A stretch of DNA of 49,289 nucleotides from Rhodanobacter fulvus Jip2 (GCF_000264315.1 NZ_AJXU01000068.1:1-49289), one strand, 5' to 3'; shown: positions 27,207 to 36,747, counted from the first letter of the stretch. Numbers and translations: made by a program. Notes: generated by a model from the letters alone, not told the origin.

Positions 27207-27476
27207 ATGCTTGAACAGGACATCGTGGTATCGAACCGGCTCGGCCTGCACGCGCGCGCCTCGGCCAAGCTGGTACAACTGGTGCAGGGCTTCAAAGCCA
27301 CCGTATGGCTGATCAACCGCGGCCGCGAGGTCAACGCCCAGAGCATCATGGGCGTGATGATGCTGGCCGCCGGCATGGGCACGCCGCTGACCATCCGCGC
27401 CGACGGCCCGGACGAGGAACTGGCACTGGCCGCCGTGGCTGAACTGTTCGAGCGGAAGTTCGACGAGGGGGCGTGA
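27207..27476 (+). CDS. ptsH: Phosphocarrier protein HPr
   Basis: Protein of 89 aa with His15 in GLHARASA, the EI-dependent site, and Ser46 in the QSIMGVMML stretch, the HprK site; both are in the canonical positions. No Shine-Dalgarno is seen directly before the ATG; a seven-codon reading frame (ATG at 27191, stop 27212-27214) overlaps both the EIIA stop and the ptsH start and has GGAGGAA 12 bases upstream, so ptsH may be translated by coupling. Followed by a long inverted repeat before ptsI. Confidence 0.94.
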   Translation: MLEQDIVVSNRLGLHARASAKLVQLVQGFKATVWLINRGREVNAQSIMGVMMLAAGMGTPLTIRADGPDEELALAAVAELFERKFDEGA

Positions 27477-27482
27477 GATGCA

Positions 27483-27600
27483 GGGAATCGGGAATGGGGA
27501 ATCGGGAATGGGGAAATGCGGAGTGCGCGCGAGCGTCCTGCTTTCCGCAAGGGCCCGGCTGTCCGCTTTTCCGATTCCCCATTCCCCATTCCCCACTCCC
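27483..27600. repeat. GGGAAT-rich inverted repeat between ptsH and ptsI
   Basis: Left arm 27483-27512 is a run of GGGAATCGGGAATGG units; right arm 27571-27600 is the complementary run (CCGATTCCCCATTCC...). About 26 of 30 positions pair, around a 58-base centre. It looks like an inserted extragenic palindrome inside the ptsH-ptsI operon. Confidence 0.8.
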
Positions 27601-27620
27601 GGCACCCCAAGGGGCGCCAA

Positions 27621-29363
27621 GTGAGACACCTCCTTCCCGGCACGATCGCGGCGCGTGGCATGGCGCTGGGCCGGGCGCGGCTGGTGCAGCCCAGCCGTTA
27701 CGCGGTCGATATCCGGCCGTTGGCCGAAGAGGAGGTCGAAGGCGAGCTGGAGAACCTGCATCGCGCGCTGGACATGGCCCGGCAGGAGCTGCGCGAACTG
27801 CGCGGCAAGTTGCAGGGCGCGCTGGCGCGCGAGGTCAACGAGTTCATCGACGCGCACAGCCTGCTGCTGGATGACGCGGAGCTGTTGTGCGGGCTGGACG
27901 AACTGATACGTGTGGGCCATTACCGTGCCGGCGCCGCGCTGAAAAAGCAGCGCGAGAAGCTGTCGGCGATGTTCGAGGCGATGGATGACCCCTACCTGCG
28001 CAGCCGCAAGGAAGACGTCGAGCAGGTGATCAACCGGGTGATCGCCGCGCTGCAGCGGCAAACCAGCCCGGAGGAACGCAAGCTGGCTGCGCGGGTGGGC
28101 GAGATCCTCATCGCTGACTCCATCGCGCCCGCCGACATGGCGCAACTGGCCGGCAACGGGCTGCTCGGCGTGGTCGCCAGCTCCGGCAGTGCGTATTCGC
28201 ACAGCGCGATCCTGGCGCGCAGCCTCGGCCTGCCGATGCTGGTGGGCACCCGCGATGCGCTGTCCCACATCCACGACGACGACCTGCTGCTGCTGGATGC
28301 CGAACGTGGCGAAGCAGTGGTGCATCCCACCGCGCAGGACCTGGCCCGCTATCGCGCCTGGCAACGCGAGGCGGTGATCGAAGGCCGCCGCCTCGCTCTA
28401 CTGGCGAACGCGCCCACGCGCACCCGCGACGGCCTCGACATCCGCCTGCTGGCCAATGCCGAAAGCCCCGCCGACGTGGCCCTGGCGCGCAGCCGCGGCG
28501 CCGATGGCGTGGGGCTTTACCGCACCGAGTTCCTGTTCCTGCGGCACAAGGATCTGCCGACCGAAGACGAACAGTTCATCGCCTATCGCGACCTGGTACT
28601 GGGCATGGGCGGCCTGCCCGTCACCATCCGCACGCTCGACCTGGGCGCCGACAAGGCCGACGCGGCCGGGCTGGTGATGCAGGGCGAGGAAAACCCCGCG
28701 CTGGGCGTGCGCGGCGTGCGGCTGTCGTTGCGCTATCCCGCGGTATTTTCCACCCAGATCCGCGCCATCCTGCGGGCGGCCTGCTACGGCCCGGTGCGCG
28801 TGCTGGTGCCGATGGTGACCCAGCCCGACGAACTCATCGCGGTGCGCACACTGTTCAAGCTGGCGCGACAGGAGCTGAAGCGCGAGAACATCGACCTGCC
28901 CGAAAAACTGCCCCTGGGCGCGATGATCGAGGTGCCGGCCGCGGCAATCAACGTGCGCGCGCTGATCGAACACGCCGATTTCCTGGCTATCGGAACCAAC
29001 GATCTGGCCCAGTACGTGCTGGCCGCCGATCGCGGCAACGATGCGCTGGACAACATCTACACCCCGCTGCAACCGGCCCTGCTGCGGCTGCTGTCGCACG
29101 TGATCAGCGCCGGCCGGCGGGCGAAGAAGCCGGTGAGCCTGTGCGGCGAAATCGGCGGCGACGTGAATTTCACCGCCCTGCTGCTGGCGCTGGGCCTCAA
29201 CGAATTCAGCATGCACCCCAGCCAGATCCTGCAGGTGCGCGACCGCCTCGCCACCCTCCACCGCGCCGACCTGCGCCGCCATGCCCCGGCGCTGCTGCGC
29301 GCGCACACGCATGAAGAGGTGGCGGCCACGTTAAACGCGATCCTCGGGAACACCGTGTCCTGA
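27621..29363 (+). CDS. ptsI: PTS enzyme I (phosphoenolpyruvate-protein phosphotransferase)
   Basis: Protein of 580 aa starting at the GTG at 27621 (VRHLLPGTIAARGMALG) preceded by AAGGGG; the frame is open upstream through the repeat, but that part is not family-like. The phospho-His lies in SAYSHSAILARSLGLPMLVG; GADGVGLYRTEFLFL, ENPALGVRGVRLSLRYP, FLAIGTNDLAQYVLAADRGN and SLCGEIGGD (catalytic Cys) mark the PEP-binding barrel. It takes phosphate from PEP and gives it to HPr. No N-terminal GAF domain, so it is EI rather than EI-Ntr. Last gene of the block. Confidence 0.95.
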   Translation: MRHLLPGTIAARGMALGRARLVQPSRYAVDIRPLAEEEVEGELENLHRALDMARQELRELRGKLQGALAREVNEFIDAHSLLLDDAELLCGLDELIRVGHYRAGAALKKQREKLSAMFEAMDDPYLRSRKEDVEQVINRVIAALQRQTSPEERKLAARVGEILIADSIAPADMAQLAGNGLLGVVASSGSAYSHSAILARSLGLPMLVGTRDALSHIHDDDLLLLDAERGEAVVHPTAQDLARYRAWQREAVIEGRRLALLANAPTRTRDGLDIRLLANAESPADVALARSRGADGVGLYRTEFLFLRHKDLPTEDEQFIAYRDLVLGMGGLPVTIRTLDLGADKADAAGLVMQGEENPALGVRGVRLSLRYPAVFSTQIRAILRAACYGPVRVLVPMVTQPDELIAVRTLFKLARQELKRENIDLPEKLPLGAMIEVPAAAINVRALIEHADFLAIGTNDLAQYVLAADRGNDALDNIYTPLQPALLRLLSHVISAGRRAKKPVSLCGEIGGDVNFTALLLALGLNEFSMHPSQILQVRDRLATLHRADLRRHAPALLRAHTHEEVAATLNAILGNTVS

Positions 29364-29696
29364 CACCGATATCCAGCGGCCACATCCCGGCACAAGGGCC
29401 CACAACGTAAGGCAGGCATCGCCCGCCCGCTCTTCCCATTGGGCCCAGTGTGGAATGGCATTTATTCCATTTCCATTTCGTAAGTGCATCAATAATCCAC
29501 GGCCACGCGACGAGGGAGCGCACCTTCCCGGTGGCTCCTTCGGTGGTCTGTAGAGAAGCGACAAGATGATCTTCGAGAGTATCGAGGCTATCGGGTTTCA
29601 GCGTAAAAATTCCTCCCTGAGGTCACTCATCAGCCTACTCGGTCGACGGACAGCCCAAATCCATGGCCGGCAGCGTTTCGCTGCCGGCCACACGAC
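29364..29696. other. Convergent intergenic gap, 333 bases
   Basis: Lies between the ends of ptsI and the autotransporter gene. I see no gene, only a small inverted repeat TGGAAT-ATTCCA near 29451-29469 and the hairpin listed separately at 29665-29689. The stretch is less GC-rich than its neighbours around 29450-29500. Confidence 0.5.
29665..29689. terminator. Hairpin downstream of the autotransporter gene
   Basis: GGCCGGCAGCG (29665-29675), loop TTT, CGCTGCCGGCC (29679-29689): a perfect 11-bp stem 7 bases past the stop of the leftward autotransporter gene. No clear T-run, so terminator activity is likely but not certain. Confidence 0.65.
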
Positions 29697-32600
29697 TCAC
29701 GGCGGCGGCAGCGCCTTCTGCACCCCAAGCAGGATGCTCTGATTGTCGCGGCTCGTGCTGTCCAGCTGATTCTGGTACTCAGCGCGCAGCGTCCAGCCTT
29801 TCAGCGTCTGCAACGTGATGCCTGCACCCAGCAAGGTGTGATTGCGGGCCTGGCGCGCCAGCGTGGCCCGGTACAGCGGGCCGGACAGCAGGTCGGCGTA
29901 GCGCATCGTCGCGATGCTGGAACCCTGCATGTCGTGGCCAAACTCCGCGCGCAGCTGTGGCGCCCACATGCCGTAGTCGCTCTTGACCGTCCATTGCGCC
30001 AGCAGGCCCAAGGTGCCCGTGCTGGTCTTGACGGCCTGGCCCCGGTAATTCAGCGCGAACACCGCATCGCCGGTCTCGGTGTAACCGTCGAGCGTTGCGT
30101 GGGCAGCATCCAGCCTGCCATAGGGCGTGAGCTGCAGGTTGTCCGCCTGGTACAGGTAACCCACGGCGAGCGAGGCAAACCACTGCTTGCCGTCGCGGCT
30201 GCCCCGCACGGTGTTGCCGTTGTCGGTGACGAAGCGGCGTGCGCCGAACTGCAGCCATTGGTAACCGGCCAGTGCATCCACATAGGCCGAGTCGCCGAAC
30301 CGATAGCTGCCGTAGGCCGCGACGTTGTAGCTGTCCACGGTGCTGCGGCTGTGCCGGCCGACGTCGGAGGCGTCATGGCCATAGCCAATGCCTGCGCCCA
30401 GTGTGAGCGCTTCGGTCACCTGCTTGTCCGCGCCCAGGCTCAGGCCCGAGGTGGCGAAGTCGATGCCGTTGCTGCTCGCGCCGGGCTGCAGCTTGCCGAA
30501 ATTCACCGCGCCGCCAGTCCAGAAGGCCACGCCGTCGGTGGGCGCCTCGTGGTCGCTGGCGACCGCGCGGTCGGTCATCGTGGCGTCGGTGGGCGCCAGG
30601 AATGGCTCGCCGGCGCTACCCATCCCTTGCCGCATGCCGATGTCGAATGGCGTGTCGATATGCCGCTGGCTGCTGGCCGAGTTCATGGTGATGCCGTTGG
30701 TGAAGCCGCCGTGGCTGCCGCCGCCGTGCAGGGTTTCCAGGCGGCGCTGGAAGTTGCCGATCTGGCCCATCGCCATGCGGCGGGTGGCTTCAGCCTGCGC
30801 TTCCAGCACTCCCATTACCTCGGCGTCCTTCGACGGATCACTGCGCAGATGCACGGTCACGTCGACCGTGCCCGGCTCGGAAGTGGCGAACGCGTTGCTC
30901 AGGGTGTAGGCGATTTGCGCCATGCCACCAAAGGTGGGATCCGCACTGAACGCCAGCGTGTAGTGGCCGGCATCGGTGGCGGTGATGGTGGCCGTACCCG
31001 CATTCGTCGGCGAAACGGACACCACCTTGGCTGCGGTGAACGGACCGCCATGCGCCGCTGCCGTCAGGTCGACCTGCACCGTGGTGCCGGCAGTGACGGT
31101 CGCCGTCAGTGCTGGCGCCACCGGACGCGGGTTGACCGTCAGTGTGACATGCGCCGGTGCCGAGGTGCCGAAGGCGTTGCTCAGCGTGTAGTCGAAACCA
31201 AACGTGCCGGCGGCATCAGCGTCGGCGGTGTAGGCGATGTCGGTGCCCTGTACCGCCACGGTACCTGAAGTCGGCGCGTTCACCACGGTGGTGGCGGTGA
31301 ATGGACCGTTGGCCGCATGAGCCGCCGCATGGATCGTGACCGACAGGCCGGCCAGCACCGTGGCGCTCTGCGCGGCGGCTACCGGAGTCGTACCGGCAAC
31401 GACCGTGATGCTGACGGTCGCCGTGGCCGAGGTTCCCCCGGGGCCAGTGGCGGTGTATTTGAACGTGTCGCTGCCAAAGTAGTCGTGGGCCGGCGTATAG
31501 ACGATATTCAGCCCATTGACGGTCGCCGTGCCGTGCGCGGGCTGCTGGGTGACTGCGATGCTGGTGATCGGGCCGTTGTCGTTGCCGGTCACGGTGATCG
31601 TCGCCGTGCCATTGGCGTTCACGTTGGCGCTGTCATCGACCACCACGGGCGCTGGCTCACCGATGACGATGGTGTAGTTCTGCGTCCCGAGGAAGCCGTG
31701 CTGGTCGGTGGCGGTGACGGTCGCGTTGAAGCTGCCCGCCGTGGTCGGTGTGCCGGAGAGCGCACCCGCCGGGTTCAGCGTGAGGCCGGCTGGCAGCACG
31801 CCTCCGGTCACGGCAAAGCTGTACGGTGCCGTGCCGCCACTCGCGGTCAGGTTTTGTGCATAGGTTTGGCCGATCGTGCCGCCCGGCAGGCTCGCAGGCG
31901 CCACGGTGATGGCTGGCGCGTCGACGACCAGCTGGTAGCTCTGGTCGGCAGTCTGGGTGGCCGTATCGGTGACACGCAGCGTGAAGTTGAATGTGCCGTC
32001 CGCCAGGGGCGTACCCGCCAGCACGCCCGAGGGGCTGAACGTCATGCCGGTAGGCAGGGTGCCGCTGACCAGGGTGAAGGTGTACGGCGTGGCGCCGCCG
32101 GCAGCCGCGACGGTCTGGCTGTAGGCCACGCCACCGGTGGCGTTCGGCAGGGGCGAGCCGGTGGTGAACGCGACCGCCCCGCCTGGCACCACGATGGCGA
32201 ACGCTTGCGTCACCGTCGGTGCGGCCAGCCAGGTACTGTCGCCGGCCTGGTTTACGTCGATGCTGCATGTGCCGGGCGACACGGTGGTCAGAACGCCCGT
32301 GGAAGTCACCGTGCATACCGCCGTCGTGGTGGAGGTGAATGCCACCGCAAGGGTGGAGGTGGCCGTGGCGATCAACTGCGGCGAGGTGCCGAAGTTCGTT
32401 GCGCCGGGGTTGTTGAAGGTGATCGTCTGGACGCCTTGTGGCGTGACGCTGTTGGATGGCGCCGAAGTGCCACTGGGGCCTGCGTTGTTGGTCGCGGTGA
32501 CGGTGAAGGTGTAGGTGGTGCCGTTGGTCAGGCCGGTCACGGTGATCGGGCTTGTCGCGCCGCTGCCGGTGAGGCCGTCAGGGCTGGAGGTCACCGTGTA

Positions 32601-35252
32601 GCCGGTGATCGTGGCGCCACCGCTGTTCGCCGGCGCAGTGAACGACACGATGGCGCTGGCGTCACCGGCAGTCGCGGTACCGATCGTCGGGACGCCGGGC
32701 ATGATCGCGGCGACAGTGAAGTTCTGCGTCACCGTCGGCGCAGCCAGCCAGGCAGCGTTGCCCGGTTGGTCGGCGTCGATCGCACAGGTACCGGCTGCGA
32801 TGAACGTCAGTGCGCCGCCGCTGGTGATCGTGCACACACTGGGAGTGGGCGAGGTAAAAGTCGGCGTGAGGCCGGAGCTGGCTATGGCGGTCAGGGTCGG
32901 CGTGGTGCCGAAGTTCTGCGTTCCCGGGTTGTTGAAGGTGATCGTCTGGGCGCCCTTGGGAGTCACGCTGTTGGACGCCACCGATGCCGCGCCGGTGCCC
33001 GCGCTGTTGGTCGCGGTGACGGTGAAGGTGTAGGTGGTGCCGTTGGTCAGTCCGGTCACGGTGATCGGACTGCCCGCGCCGCTGGCGGTGATGCCACCGG
33101 GGCCGGAGGTCACCGCATAGCCGGTGATCGGGGTACCGCCATCGCTTGCCGGCGGGGTGAACGACACGATGGCACTGGTGTCGCCCGCCGTGGCGGTGCC
33201 GATGGTCGGCGCACCCGGCACAATGGCCGCCACGTGCACTGCGTAGGCCCGGCTGCCCGTAAAGCTCTGCGCGTCGGTCGCGACCACGGTGAAGATGAAG
33301 TCGCCGGCGATGGTCGGCATGCCGGACAGCGTGCCACTGCTGCTGATGCCCAGCCCGGGCGGGACGCTGCCCGTGGTGGAGAAGGTGTAGGGCGCCGTGC
33401 CACCCGAAGCCGACACCGTCTGGATATAAGCCGTACCCACGGTTGCGCCGGGCACGCTGGCTGGCGCGACGTTGATGGTTGGGCCGATGATGGTCAGCGC
33501 ATACGCCCGCGAGCCGCTGTAGGGAGCGTCTGGACCGGTGCTGGAGTCGGCTGCAGCGACGGTGATGGGGAAGGAACCTGCCTGCGTCGGTGTACCGCTC
33601 AACACGCCGCCGCTCGACAGCGTGACGCCGGTGGGCAGCGTGCCTGCGGTCACGGTGTAGGTGTACGGTGCCGTGCCTTTCGAGGCGATGATCGTCTGGC
33701 TGTAGGCCACATTCGCGGTGCCGCTGGGCAAGAAAGTCGGCGCCAGCGCAATGGACGGCGCATCGACAGTCAGCGTGATGCTGGCCGGCGCCGAACTGAA
33801 TGGACCGGTGCCGCTCGAGCTGTCTGTTGCCACGACCTGGAACGTGAATGTACCGACGGCGGTGGACGTACCGCTGATGGCGCCATCGCTGGCCAGGGTC
33901 AGGCCTGACGGCAGCGCACCGGAGGACACCGCATAGGTATAGGGCGCGGTGCCGCCGCTGGCATTGGCGATGGAGTGGCTATAGGCCGCGCCCGCGACGG
34001 CGCGCGGTGGCACGACCGGCGTGTAGATGATCGTCCGCGGCGACACCGTGAGGGTCACGGTTGCCGGGCTTGAGGTGCCCGCACCGTTGGTGGCGGTGTA
34101 GGTGAAGCTGTCCGGCCCGGCATAGCCAGGCGTCGGCGTGTAGGTGATCGAGGTGCCGCTGGCCGTGGCAGTGCCGTGCACCGCGCCCGTAACGACGGCG
34201 ACGGAGGTCGCCGAGCCGGTGATGTCCAGTGGGATCGGGTTGGCGCTGCTGTTGAAGGCCACCGTCGCGCTGACCGGGCCGACTGCTGGCGGCACGTTCT
34301 GCACCACCAGGCTGAGGTTGACGACCTTGCCATAGGGGCCCGGAAATAGCCCGCCCAGATTCGGGCTGCTGTCGGCGACGAAGACGGCGAAGTTGAATGT
34401 GCCTGCCGAGGTGGGTGTGCCGCTCAGGGTGCCGTCGCTGGCCAACGACAGGCCCGGTGGCAAGACGCCGCTGTTGAGCACGAAGGTGTAAGGCGCCAGT
34501 GCACCCGATGCGGACAGGGTGTGGTTGTATGGCGAGTTCAAGAAAAGGTCGGACGGTGCCACAACCGCGATCGCGGAATTGGGGATGGAGATGTCGGTCG
34601 TGTAGGACTTGGTGCCCGTCGTGCCGACGTCGTCGGTTACGGTGAAGGAGAACGAATACGACCCGGCCTGGTTGGGCGTGCCGCTGATGGTGGCGCCGCT
34701 CAGGCTCAGGCCCGGCGGTAACGCACCACTGGCCAGGGTGTAGGTGTAGGGCGCGGCGCCGCCGCCGGCGCTGAGTGTCTGGTTGTAGACCGCGCCGACC
34801 TTCGGTGCGGGCAGCACGGAGGGATTGACCGTGATCGGGCTGGTGGCGGGACCGATCGCGACGTTGACGGTGAAGAGACCGCCGCTGCCATCCCTGACCA
34901 CGAAGGAGTCGCTGGTCGCGCCGTCACCATTGTTGGCATAGACGAAGATACCCGCGAACGGATCGGTTATGGTCGCCGTCCCGTGTTGAGGAGGGCCAAA
35001 GGTGGGGCCGGCGATGTCCAAGCCGACGGGGCTGCACAAATTGCCGACGGTGACGGTGATCGTGCCACCGGACGCCATGGGCGAAGTCGCTGGTACCGTG
35101 TGCGAGTCGGGAACGTCGAAGGTGCTGCATGCGGCGCTGGCGGCACCCGGCAGCAGGGCCAGCAAGGCGAATATCGGCAACCAGGCGCGCGGTCGGCGGA
35201 TGAGCGACGAAAAGCGCACTGCGGCGCGCTGCAATAGCGAGCTATAGGACAT
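29697..35252 (-). CDS. Giant Ig-like repeat autotransporter (type Va)
   Basis: Protein of 1851 aa. A signal peptide (about 1-40, ending LLPGAASA) is followed by a very long Thr/Ser/Gly-rich passenger. It holds about seven putative Ig (He_PIG-type) units with the pattern GTAPYTY...G.LP.GLTLS..G.LSGTPT.AGSF, four Big_9/cadherin-like units with HGTAT...YTPT..Y.G.DSFTYTA, and between residues about 678 and 1025 two fibronectin III domains alternating with two MBG-like units (QTITFNNPG). Residues about 1575-1851 are the beta-barrel translocator. This architecture suggests a surface adhesin. The two FnIII-MBG blocks are near-identical in DNA, showing recent duplication. Good AGGGAATC ribosome site at the ATG. 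No processing site is obvious. Confidence 0.9.
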   Translation of the reverse strand: MSYSSLLQRAAVRFSSLIRRPRAWLPIFALLALLPGAASAACSTFDVPDSHTVPATSPMASGGTITVTVGNLCSPVGLDIAGPTFGPPQHGTATITDPFAGIFVYANNGDGATSDSFVVRDGSGGLFTVNVAIGPATSPITVNPSVLPAPKVGAVYNQTLSAGGGAAPYTYTLASGALPPGLSLSGATISGTPNQAGSYSFSFTVTDDVGTTGTKSYTTDISIPNSAIAVVAPSDLFLNSPYNHTLSASGALAPYTFVLNSGVLPPGLSLASDGTLSGTPTSAGTFNFAVFVADSSPNLGGLFPGPYGKVVNLSLVVQNVPPAVGPVSATVAFNSSANPIPLDITGSATSVAVVTGAVHGTATASGTSITYTPTPGYAGPDSFTYTATNGAGTSSPATVTLTVSPRTIIYTPVVPPRAVAGAAYSHSIANASGGTAPYTYAVSSGALPSGLTLASDGAISGTSTAVGTFTFQVVATDSSSGTGPFSSAPASITLTVDAPSIALAPTFLPSGTANVAYSQTIIASKGTAPYTYTVTAGTLPTGVTLSSGGVLSGTPTQAGSFPITVAAADSSTGPDAPYSGSRAYALTIIGPTINVAPASVPGATVGTAYIQTVSASGGTAPYTFSTTGSVPPGLGISSSGTLSGMPTIAGDFIFTVVATDAQSFTGSRAYAVHVAAIVPGAPTIGTATAGDTSAIVSFTPPASDGGTPITGYAVTSGPGGITASGAGSPITVTGLTNGTTYTFTVTATNSAGTGAASVASNSVTPKGAQTITFNNPGTQNFGTTPTLTAIASSGLTPTFTSPTPSVCTITSGGALTFIAAGTCAIDADQPGNAAWLAAPTVTQNFTVAAIMPGVPTIGTATAGDASAIVSFTAPANSGGATITGYTVTSSPDGLTGSGATSPITVTGLTNGTTYTFTVTATNNAGPSGTSAPSNSVTPQGVQTITFNNPGATNFGTSPQLIATATSTLAVAFTSTTTAVCTVTSTGVLTTVSPGTCSIDVNQAGDSTWLAAPTVTQAFAIVVPGGAVAFTTGSPLPNATGGVAYSQTVAAAGGATPYTFTLVSGTLPTGMTFSPSGVLAGTPLADGTFNFTLRVTDTATQTADQSYQLVVDAPAITVAPASLPGGTIGQTYAQNLTASGGTAPYSFAVTGGVLPAGLTLNPAGALSGTPTTAGSFNATVTATDQHGFLGTQNYTIVIGEPAPVVVDDSANVNANGTATITVTGNDNGPITSIAVTQQPAHGTATVNGLNIVYTPAHDYFGSDTFKYTATGPGGTSATATVSITVVAGTTPVAAAQSATVLAGLSVTIHAAAHAANGPFTATTVVNAPTSGTVAVQGTDIAYTADADAAGTFGFDYTLSNAFGTSAPAHVTLTVNPRPVAPALTATVTAGTTVQVDLTAAAHGGPFTAAKVVSVSPTNAGTATITATDAGHYTLAFSADPTFGGMAQIAYTLSNAFATSEPGTVDVTVHLRSDPSKDAEVMGVLEAQAEATRRMAMGQIGNFQRRLETLHGGGSHGGFTNGITMNSASSQRHIDTPFDIGMRQGMGSAGEPFLAPTDATMTDRAVASDHEAPTDGVAFWTGGAVNFGKLQPGASSNGIDFATSGLSLGADKQVTEALTLGAGIGYGHDASDVGRHSRSTVDSYNVAAYGSYRFGDSAYVDALAGYQWLQFGARRFVTDNGNTVRGSRDGKQWFASLAVGYLYQADNLQLTPYGRLDAAHATLDGYTETGDAVFALNYRGQAVKTSTGTLGLLAQWTVKSDYGMWAPQLRAEFGHDMQGSSIATMRYADLLSGPLYRATLARQARNHTLLGAGITLQTLKGWTLRAEYQNQLDSTSRDNQSILLGVQKALPPP
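32179..33225. repeat. Tandem duplicated FnIII-MBG block inside the autotransporter gene
   Basis: Two direct copies of about 525 bases (roughly 32179-32705 and 32702-33225) encode the same FnIII plus MBG-like pair. Long identical stretches such as those around 32480-32530 and 33000-33060 (GTCGCGGTGACGGTGAAGGT) show a recent duplication or gene conversion. Confidence 0.75.
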
Positions 35253-35868
35253 GATTCCCTGACCCTTATTCTGAAGACACGTACTTCCCCCAGGGACCGT
35301 GCTAGCCCTCCGGCATCACGACTTTCCAGCGAATGCTGCGAGTCGCTCCGTACCCGGTGCGCAAAGCCCAGCCTCAGCCATGGCGCTCTCCACGGCACTT
35401 CCACTGGCGACCATGGGATGCGGAAAAGCCCTCTCGCGTTCCCTTCCGCAAGAACGGGGTCAAACTCGGGCCAGCTCAAATGGCACCCGCGCACGGCCAG
35501 CCTGCTCGACAGTCATCATTCCCGCGCGGCGCTTTTCAACCGTCGACGAGCAAATCAAGTTGGGATGGCAGGAATAAGGCAGGCGCCCTTTCAGCTGCCC
35601 TTCGATCCTCTGGGAAAACCGTCAAGCGTCTGGCGCGAAAGCATGACGTGCCGATCAGGACCAGCAGCGTCAAGGTCGTGGTGAAGAACCAGGATACGGA
35701 TGAAGCCATCGCCAAACTTGGCGATGCGCCAGTCGAGCTTTATATGCCGTGCTTCGAGCGGACACTGGCAGCCTGACCATCCTGCGCAGTCGTGGATATG
35801 TCGTGAAAGGCCTCCTGTAGGTAAAAGCAGGGGGCAAACGAAGGCGGCGGGGCGTGCCCGCCTATGCG
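35253..35868. other. Intergenic gap, 616 bases, between autotransporter and LysR genes
   Basis: Must contain the autotransporter promoter (reading left) and the end of the LysR gene. I find no convincing gene. A perfect 9-bp hairpin CATCGCCAA-AC-TTGGCGATG lies at 35707-35726 downstream of the LysR gene without a T-run. A rightward frame at 35333-35776 exists but resembles nothing I know. Confidence 0.5.
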
Positions 35869-36747
35869 CTACATCTTCGCCAAAAACGCATCCAGCAAGG
35901 CGCCACGATACTTCTGCCGGTGCAGCAGCAGGGAAAGCGTACGGCGCAGGTCGAGGAACGGGGTCTTCAACACCTTCAGCCGGCCCGTGGCCAAGGCATC
36001 GACCACCGCCACCTCGGGCAGGCAGGCGATGCCCAGCCCGGCAGCCACGGCCTGCTTGATCGCTTCGATCTGATCCAGCTCCAGCACGGTTTCGCCGGGC
36101 GGCAGCTGCGACAGCACCCGCTCGCTGGTGGCGCGCGTGGCCGAGCCCGGCTCGCGCAGCACCCAGCGCGCGCCGACGAAATCGGCCGGTTTCAGGCCAC
36201 GCCTGCGCGCCAGCGGATGCTCCGGCGAGGCGCACACCAGCAGCCGGTCCTCGCGCCATGGCCGCACCTCCAGCGACGGATGCGCCACCGGCCCCTCGAC
36301 ACAGCCGATATCCAGGCTGTGATCGATCACCCCGGCGGCGATCGCCTCGGTATTGGCCACGCGCAGGCGGATCGCCACCTGCGGATGCGTGCGCACGAAA
36401 CTGCCCAGCAGGTCGCCCACCAGGTAATTGCCCACCGTGTTGCTGGCGCCGATGCGCAGCTCGCCGGCCAGCACGTCGCTGACCTCGCTGCCGCGACGGG
36501 CGAACTCGGCGTGCCGCTCAAGCAGCTCCTGCGCCAGCGGCAGCAGCTCGCGGCCACGCGCATTCAGCCGCAGGCGACCGCGTTCGCGATCGAACACCGC
36601 GGCATCCAGCTGCCGCTCCATCTCGGCCAGCGCCATGCTGGCGGCGGGCTGGGTCAGGTGCAGACGTTCGGCGGCGATGCGCACGCTGCCGTGCAAGGCC
36701 ACCTGCACGAAGACTTCGAGTTGCCGCGGGCTGATGTTGATCATCAT
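35869..36747 (-). CDS. LysR-family regulator next to a YeiH-type permease (YeiE-like)
   Basis: Protein of 292 aa. Residues 1-65 are the winged helix (MINISPRQLEVFVQVALHGSVRIAAERLHLTQPAASMALAEMERQLDAAVFDR), then a periplasmic-binding-like effector domain with IGASNTVGNYLVGDLLGSF. The GNYL motif and the neighbouring permease resemble the CysB/YeiE group that controls sulfur-related or YeiH genes. Divergent from yeiH across 84 bases that include a palindrome. The effector molecule is not known. Confidence 0.9.
   Translation of the reverse strand: MMINISPRQLEVFVQVALHGSVRIAAERLHLTQPAASMALAEMERQLDAAVFDRERGRLRLNARGRELLPLAQELLERHAEFARRGSEVSDVLAGELRIGASNTVGNYLVGDLLGSFVRTHPQVAIRLRVANTEAIAAGVIDHSLDIGCVEGPVAHPSLEVRPWREDRLLVCASPEHPLARRRGLKPADFVGARWVLREPGSATRATSERVLSQLPPGETVLELDQIEAIKQAVAAGLGIACLPEVAVVDALATGRLKVLKTPFLDLRRTLSLLLHRQKYRGALLDAFLAKM

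Noticed and set aside
31317..33908. 863-codon open frame on the plus strand
   Set aside because: Antisense to the autotransporter; the frame is open because the Thr/Gly/Val-rich repeats lack stops on the opposite strand. Very Arg/Gly-rich with no domain.
29697..35252. CRISPR-like regular repeats
   Set aside because: The periodicity is of protein-coding Ig-like units with diverged sequence, not identical short repeats with unique spacers.
35333..35776. 147-codon frame in the gap upstream of the autotransporter
   Set aside because: No ribosome site, no family resemblance, and an overlapping frame of similar quality; could be a remnant but cannot be supported.
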